From assembly GCF_009649815.1 (NCBI RefSeq), contig NZ_WJIC01000013.1, forward strand, positions 1 to 64,000: a stretch of DNA of 64,000 nucleotides, read 5' to 3'. Position numbers and translations under genes: made by a program. Origin of the DNA: Nocardia sp. SYP-A9097 (GTDB taxonomy: Bacteria; Actinomycetota; Actinomycetes; Mycobacteriales; Mycobacteriaceae). This document shows, piece by piece, positions 60,139 to 64,000 of this stretch. Each line of letters opens with the position of its first letter. Positions within the stretch are counted from its first letter, which is position 1. The notes under the pieces are model-generated. The model ran no database searches. It had not been told where the DNA came from and worked only from the letters and a program-made list of their open reading frames with translations.

Positions 60139-60771
60139 GTGGAAATGGGTTCCAGGACAGCACGATACGCGGGGGTGGCGGCCTGTTGCGCACTGCTGGG
60201 AGTGACCGGCTGCGCGAGTGGTTCCAACGATTCGGGGCAACCTTCGGCCACACCTACGAGCAGCTTGATTCCAACGCCCGCAGCTACCCCGGCGACCACT
60301 GACGCTCCAACCTCCGTCCCGCAAACCTCACCCTCGGTGAACGCGAATACGCCCGGCCCGTGTGGCAATGGTCAGGTCGTGGTCGACGCGACCATCATGT
60401 CGCCGGGCATGGGCCATCGCGGTGTCCGCCTGAACTTTTCGGTCGCGCGGGACAGCCGCTCCTGCACTCTGATCGGATATCCCGGCGTGGATACCGGGGC
60501 CGGCGGCCCGCTGCTGCACGCCGAGCGCACCCCGCGCGGATACATGGGCGGTCTGCCGCCCGGCGATGATAACCCGCCGACCGTGCTGCTGGACAGCGAG
60601 CACGGCGCGCAGGCGATCATCGAGGGTGTGGCCTTCAATTCCGATGGCAATCAGTGCGCCACGTATACCGATCTCCGTGTCACCGCGCCGAATACCACCG
60701 ACACGGTGACCGTCATCGCTCGAATCGACTCCTGCCACTTGCAGATTCACCCGGTTACCGCACCGCAGTAG
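60139..60771 (+). CDS. DUF4232 lipoprotein
   Basis: A 210-residue protein from GTG 60139 (AGGAGG upstream; ATG 60145 possible). A lipoprotein signal with lipobox LLGVTGC near residue 25, a Ser/Thr/Pro-rich linker, then a DUF4232 domain with paired Cys (SCTLIGYPGVDTG and NQCATYTDLRVTAP). Anchored to the outer face of the membrane; function unknown. Its 3' end overlaps the convergent MBL gene by 17 bases. Confidence 0.8.
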   Translation: MEMGSRTARYAGVAACCALLGVTGCASGSNDSGQPSATPTSSLIPTPAATPATTDAPTSVPQTSPSVNANTPGPCGNGQVVVDATIMSPGMGHRGVRLNFSVARDSRSCTLIGYPGVDTGAGGPLLHAERTPRGYMGGLPPGDDNPPTVLLDSEHGAQAIIEGVAFNSDGNQCATYTDLRVTAPNTTDTVTVIARIDSCHLQIHPVTAPQ

Positions 60772-61696
60772 TCCGGTTCAGCTGTCGGGTCGCATCATGG
60801 TCATGGGTGGGAATGACGGTGGCGAAGGTGCGCGCCAGGTGTAGTCGATGCAGAGTCTTGAACGCCTCGTCGCGGTTCTCGTCGACGAAATTGCCTGGGA
60901 AGGCCGACTTTTGGCGGATCTTCTCGACCTGCAGTTCATGCCAGGCCGCATCGCCCGCCAGCAGAATCCAGCCGCGCTCGGTATGCGCGAGGATGCCGAT
61001 ACTGCCGGGCGTGTGACCCGCCAGATCCACCAGCACAATGCTGCCGTCGCCGAACAGATCTCGGCTGCGGGTGAAGGTGAGTACGGGTGGGCCGTCCAGC
61101 TCGAATTCGACCATGGGACGGTCGAGGAGCGAATCCCGGACGCCGCCGACCGGTGCGACCGGTCCCGCGCTGATCCATTCGTGTTCGGGGCGGTGCAGGT
61201 GAATGGGTAGCCCGGGCAGGTCGAGGAGTCCGCACACATGATCCCAGTGCGCGTGCGTGGGCAGGGCGAAATCCGGTGCGGGCAAATCGGGTTCGAGGCC
61301 CAGCGCGGTAATCGTCGCGAGTGTCTCGGCGGGCGGGCGGACCACGCGGCGCAAGGCCGACGGAAGCTGGGCGATGGCGCGATGCTCGGCGTCCAGACAG
61401 ACGCTCGGGTCCACCAGGAAGGTCGCGTCCGGGTGCCGCACGACGAAGGTGGTCAGTGAATTGGTGATGCGGCGGGGCTGGAAGGTGCCCTCCACCACCA
61501 TGGCCGTCGGCACCGAGCGCGGGGCCTGATCGAGGGCCGTCACCCGCACGGTGCGACTCGGGGTGGGCAGGCCCGCATCGGTGATCGAACGCAGAAAACG
61601 CTCGTCGACGGGGCGCGGGCGCACCAGACCGGACAGCAGACCTGTTGCCGCGGCGCAGCACTGGGCGAGACTGGGGGAACGCACGGGGTTCGACAT
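60755..61696 (-). CDS. MBL-fold metallo-hydrolase
   Basis: A 313-residue protein from ATG 61696. Metal motif THAHWDHVCG (HxHxDH) near residue 145, then GHTPGSIGI and AGDAAW for the third and bridging ligands, with PTHDHDA at the end. The family hydrolyses thioesters, lactones or phosphoesters. Divergent from a MerR regulator with an operator-like repeat in the gap, so it is probably under that control. Confidence 0.85.
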   Translation of the reverse strand: MSNPVRSPSLAQCCAAATGLLSGLVRPRPVDERFLRSITDAGLPTPSRTVRVTALDQAPRSVPTAMVVEGTFQPRRITNSLTTFVVRHPDATFLVDPSVCLDAEHRAIAQLPSALRRVVRPPAETLATITALGLEPDLPAPDFALPTHAHWDHVCGLLDLPGLPIHLHRPEHEWISAGPVAPVGGVRDSLLDRPMVEFELDGPPVLTFTRSRDLFGDGSIVLVDLAGHTPGSIGILAHTERGWILLAGDAAWHELQVEKIRQKSAFPGNFVDENRDEAFKTLHRLHLARTFATVIPTHDHDATRQLNRTTAVR

Positions 61697-61759
61697 CGGT
61701 TGCACTCTCCGTTCACGGTGCCCGGCGAGCGTCTTTCGCCGGGGTGCTGGAAGGCTAAA

Positions 61760-61779
61760 ACTTCACGTCGACATGAAGT
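61760..61779. promoter_or_regulatory. MerR operator-like inverted repeat
   Basis: ACTTCA (61760-61765) and TGAAGT (61774-61779) form a perfect inverted repeat with an eight-base spacer, in the gap between the divergent MBL (61696) and merR (61793) starts. The layout fits a MerR dimer site. Confidence 0.5.
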
Positions 61780-61792
61780 AAAGAGGCGAATT

Positions 61793-62221
61793 GTGACTAC
61801 CGCGCAGGATATGCGGATCGGCGATGCCGCGGCCGCGCTCGGGATCGAGGCGCATGTGCTGCGGCACTGGGAATCGGTCGGGCTGCTCAATCCGCCGCGC
61901 AGCCCCTCCGGGCATCGCAGCTACGACCCCAATACCTTGGATGTTGCGCGGATCATTCGCCTGTTGCAGCGAACAGGGTTGTCGCTGCACCAGATTCGGC
62001 AGCTCGGCCTCGCCGGGTGCGACGATCGGCGGGGGCTGATCAATGACAAGCGCGCCGAGATTCAGCGGCAGGTCGAGTTACTGCGCACGACCGACCGCTT
62101 CCTCGAGCACCTGACCGAATGCAGCCATCCGGTGATCGCGGACTGCCCCGACTGCTCCGAATTCACCAGAGCCGGCGTCGAATTCCCCCGGCACAACCCT
62201 GTTCCGGTCCGCGCCTCCTAG
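61793..62221 (+). CDS. MerR family transcriptional regulator
   Basis: A 142-residue protein from GTG 61793. HTH and wing: MRIGDAAAALGIEAHVLRHW, GLLNPPRSPSGHRSYDPNTL; dimer helix about 80-115. The C-terminal tail has several Cys (ECSHPVIADCPDCSEF), which could bind a metal or sense redox state. Likely controls the divergent MBL hydrolase gene and itself. Confidence 0.85.
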   Translation: MTTAQDMRIGDAAAALGIEAHVLRHWESVGLLNPPRSPSGHRSYDPNTLDVARIIRLLQRTGLSLHQIRQLGLAGCDDRRGLINDKRAEIQRQVELLRTTDRFLEHLTECSHPVIADCPDCSEFTRAGVEFPRHNPVPVRAS

Positions 62222-62225
62222 TTGC

Positions 62226-63539
62226 TCAGAGTAGGGTGACCTGCACCGGTGCGCCGTGGGCGGGCACGTGGGTGATATTCCGGATGCGAGAGCTCTCGCC
62301 CGTGACTCCCGCGGGTAGGGAGAGTTGGTAGCGGGTCAGGATTTCGCGCAGCACGGCGGTGCCCTCCATGAGTGAGAAGCCCGCGCCGATGCAGCGACGC
62401 ACCCCGCCGCCGAAGGGTAGCCAGGTATTGGGGGCAACCGAACCGTCGAGGAAGCGTTCGGGACGGAATTCGGTGCCGTCCGGGAAGCTGTCGGTGCGAC
62501 TGTGCGCCAGCAGAATCGAGGTGGAGACGACCGCACCGCGCGGTAGCGACTGCCCGCCGATGGTCATATCGCGGGTGAGCATGCGGCCGGTGGCGGCAAT
62601 GACGGTGCGGCGGCGCATGGACTCCTTGAGTACCGCCTCGAGGTATTTTTCATCGCCGTCGTGTGCGGCCCGGCGGGCGGACTCCTGCACCTGCGGATGC
62701 ACGGCGAGTTCATGGCAGGCCCAGGACAGCGCGGAGGCGGTGGTCTCATGACCGGCGAGCAGTAGCGTGATCAGTTGATCGCGCAGCTCCTCATCGGAAA
62801 GCGGTGCGTCGGAAGGGTTCTCACCCGAGCCGACCGCGAGCAGCCGGGACAGCACATCGGCCCGCTGATCGAGGTCCGGATGGGCACGGCGCTGGGTGAT
62901 CTCGCTGTAGAGCAGCTCGTTCATCGCATTCTGATTGTCGCGGAAGCGCTTCCACGGCCCGCGCCCCTCCAGCCACGGATACTTCCAGCCGAGGAAGATG
63001 ATCGGATTGACATTCACGATCCGGCGCAGGCGCGGTGCGAGCTCACCGCGACGGCGTTCATCGGCCATACCGAAGACCACCTGCATGATGACGTCGAGGG
63101 TGAGCTCGTTCATCCGGTCCAGGGTGTGCACGGTCGAACCGGGCCCCCAGCGATCCACATGGGTCTTGGCAATGGCCTCGACCAGGGTGCGGTAGCCGCG
63201 CAGTGAGGATCCGGCGAATGCGGGCATGAGCAGTCGCCGGGCGCGGGCATGCTCGGCCTCATCGGTGAGCAGTAGCGAATGCTCACCCATAATGTGCACC
63301 AGCAGCCGATTGCCCTCGCCCGCGTGCAGATCCGCCGGATCGGCGGCGAAGATCTCCCGAATGTGTTCGGGCCGGGAGAACACCACCACCTTCTCCGAGT
63401 ACGGCGGGATCAGATTCAGGGTGAAAGCATCGCCGTACTTGCGGGCCGACCAATGCAATAGCGCACCACGCCACTTCGCGTAAAGTGTCGTCTGCACGAT
63501 CTTCGGCAACCAGGGGCCTGGTGGGTACGCGGTGGTCAC
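62226..63539 (-). CDS. Cytochrome P450
   Basis: A 437-residue monooxygenase from GTG 63539 with GAAGGGA seven bases upstream. I-helix LLLAGHETTASAL, K-helix ESMR, and heme-binding FGGGVRRCIGAGF with the Cys ligand. A proline-rich N-terminus (YPPGPW) replaces a membrane anchor, so it is soluble. No ferredoxin or reductase gene is adjacent. Substrate unknown. It is convergent with the merR gene. Confidence 0.9.
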   Translation of the reverse strand: MTTAYPPGPWLPKIVQTTLYAKWRGALLHWSARKYGDAFTLNLIPPYSEKVVVFSRPEHIREIFAADPADLHAGEGNRLLVHIMGEHSLLLTDEAEHARARRLLMPAFAGSSLRGYRTLVEAIAKTHVDRWGPGSTVHTLDRMNELTLDVIMQVVFGMADERRRGELAPRLRRIVNVNPIIFLGWKYPWLEGRGPWKRFRDNQNAMNELLYSEITQRRAHPDLDQRADVLSRLLAVGSGENPSDAPLSDEELRDQLITLLLAGHETTASALSWACHELAVHPQVQESARRAAHDGDEKYLEAVLKESMRRRTVIAATGRMLTRDMTIGGQSLPRGAVVSTSILLAHSRTDSFPDGTEFRPERFLDGSVAPNTWLPFGGGVRRCIGAGFSLMEGTAVLREILTRYQLSLPAGVTGESSRIRNITHVPAHGAPVQVTLL

Positions 63540-63733
63540 AATGCTGATCCCTTCGCAAGGGCCGCTGCACTGCGGCCGCCTGAGACGCTCATTACAGCCT
63601 AGAGCGCCTGGCTTCGCGGTGGCAGTGCCGAGCCGACTTCGCACCCCAACACGCCGAGAGCGTCTTCGCGAACGTCACTGTGACGCAACCTGGTTCGAGT
63701 ATCGGGTCGCCGAGACCGCTGCCGAACACTCGC

Positions 63734-64000
63734 TCACCGCCACCTGACAGAGTCGAAGATGCCCTGCGGCGGCGATGTCGACGGCAATGGAGGGAGCCGA
63801 TCCGAATGCCCGTTCACCGGCGAGCAGAACTTGAATGGGCCCTCCGAATCGAACAGTTGGCGCATTTGCGGGTCGGCGTGATCGAGGAACCAGACGCTCA
63901 ACCCGGTATGCCCGTCCCGCCGCAGATACTCCCAAGCCCGCCAGATGCCATCGAGCCGCGCCATGGCCTCGGCATGTTTCCACCACTCGGGGCACCAGAC
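63734..64000 (-). CDS. DUF4913 domain protein, 5' end beyond window
   Basis: Entering from the right edge, the frame reads VWCPEWWKHAEAMARLDGIW and then RAWEYLRRDGHTGLSVWFLDHADPQM, the DUF4913 pattern, and ends at 63734. DUF4913 proteins are frequent on actinomycete plasmids and integrative elements. The start is outside the window. Its presence hints that another accessory region begins to the right. Confidence 0.7.
   Translation of the reverse strand, partial: VWCPEWWKHAEAMARLDGIWRAWEYLRRDGHTGLSVWFLDHADPQMRQLFDSEGPFKFCSPVNGHSDRLPPLPSTSPPQGIFDSVRWR

Noticed and set aside
1..64000. tRNA or rRNA genes
   Set aside because: No cloverleaf-like or rRNA-like sequence was recognised in any intergenic stretch by eye; a covariance-model scan was not possible.

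Overview
The window reads as a high-GC actinomycete chromosome, most likely Nocardia or a close relative. The evidence is gene content: a rifampicin monooxygenase closely resembling Nocardia farcinica Rox, two F420-type enzymes, mycobacterial-type carbonic anhydrase, DUF4333 and DUF4232 secreted proteins, two SAV2177/DUF574-type methyltransferases, GTG/TTG starts and a WhiB7-like promoter. No database search was run; family names come from motif recognition.

Layout. 1-4.3 kb: the edge of an IS5-like transposase, an unknown protein, a frameshifted 2'-5' RNA ligase-like gene, a GNAT enzyme, two small membrane proteins and an ECF sigma factor with a 41-residue partner. 5-15.4 kb: epoxide hydrolase, AurF-like diiron oxygenase, a MarR gene divergent from an esterase and a PEBP gene with a 28-bp operator, a MerR-TetR pair, an alpha/beta hydrolase, rox behind a rifamycin-associated element (RAE), a DUF4333 protein and a TesB thioesterase. 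15.5-22.3 kb: GMC oxidoreductase and a 1337-residue nSTAND1-WD40 protein translationally coupled to an exported trypsin-like protease. 22.4-33.6 kb: an XRE regulator with two methyltransferases, an ABC exporter with a frameshifted ATPase, F420-dependent reductase, glutamine amidotransferase, GT39 glycosyltransferase, an AHSA1-ArsR-AHSA1 operon with visible operators, and an LCMT-type methyltransferase. 33.7-41.9 kb: dinB with an SOS box, canB, a subtilase with a small partner, a serine hydrolase, a DUF1353 membrane protein and an alpha/beta hydrolase with its regulator.

42-49.4 kb: gene remnants, then a tetracycline-type ribosomal protection gene with a WhiB7-like promoter and leader peptide, an EamA transporter, a PPOX F420 enzyme, DUF2871 and secreted proteins, and an FAD oxidoreductase. 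49.5-56.6 kb is accessory: a CGNR regulator and oxidoreductase cassette that seems to be flanked by its own Tn7-like ends, followed directly by a Tn7-like core (tnsA-tnsB-tnsC-tniQ) with repeat arrays at both ends. tnsA has an in-frame stop and tnsC a frameshift, so this element is probably immobile. 56.6-64 kb: a coiled-coil protein behind a duplicated promoter/operator, a methyltransferase, YggT, GNAT, lipoprotein, MBL hydrolase, MerR, cytochrome P450 and a truncated DUF4913 gene.

Three genes carry single-base frameshifts (about 1728, 26511-26515 and 52688). The first two are at short C/G runs and could be sequencing errors. The third sits in an element that also has a nonsense codon. No tRNA, rRNA or CRISPR array was seen.
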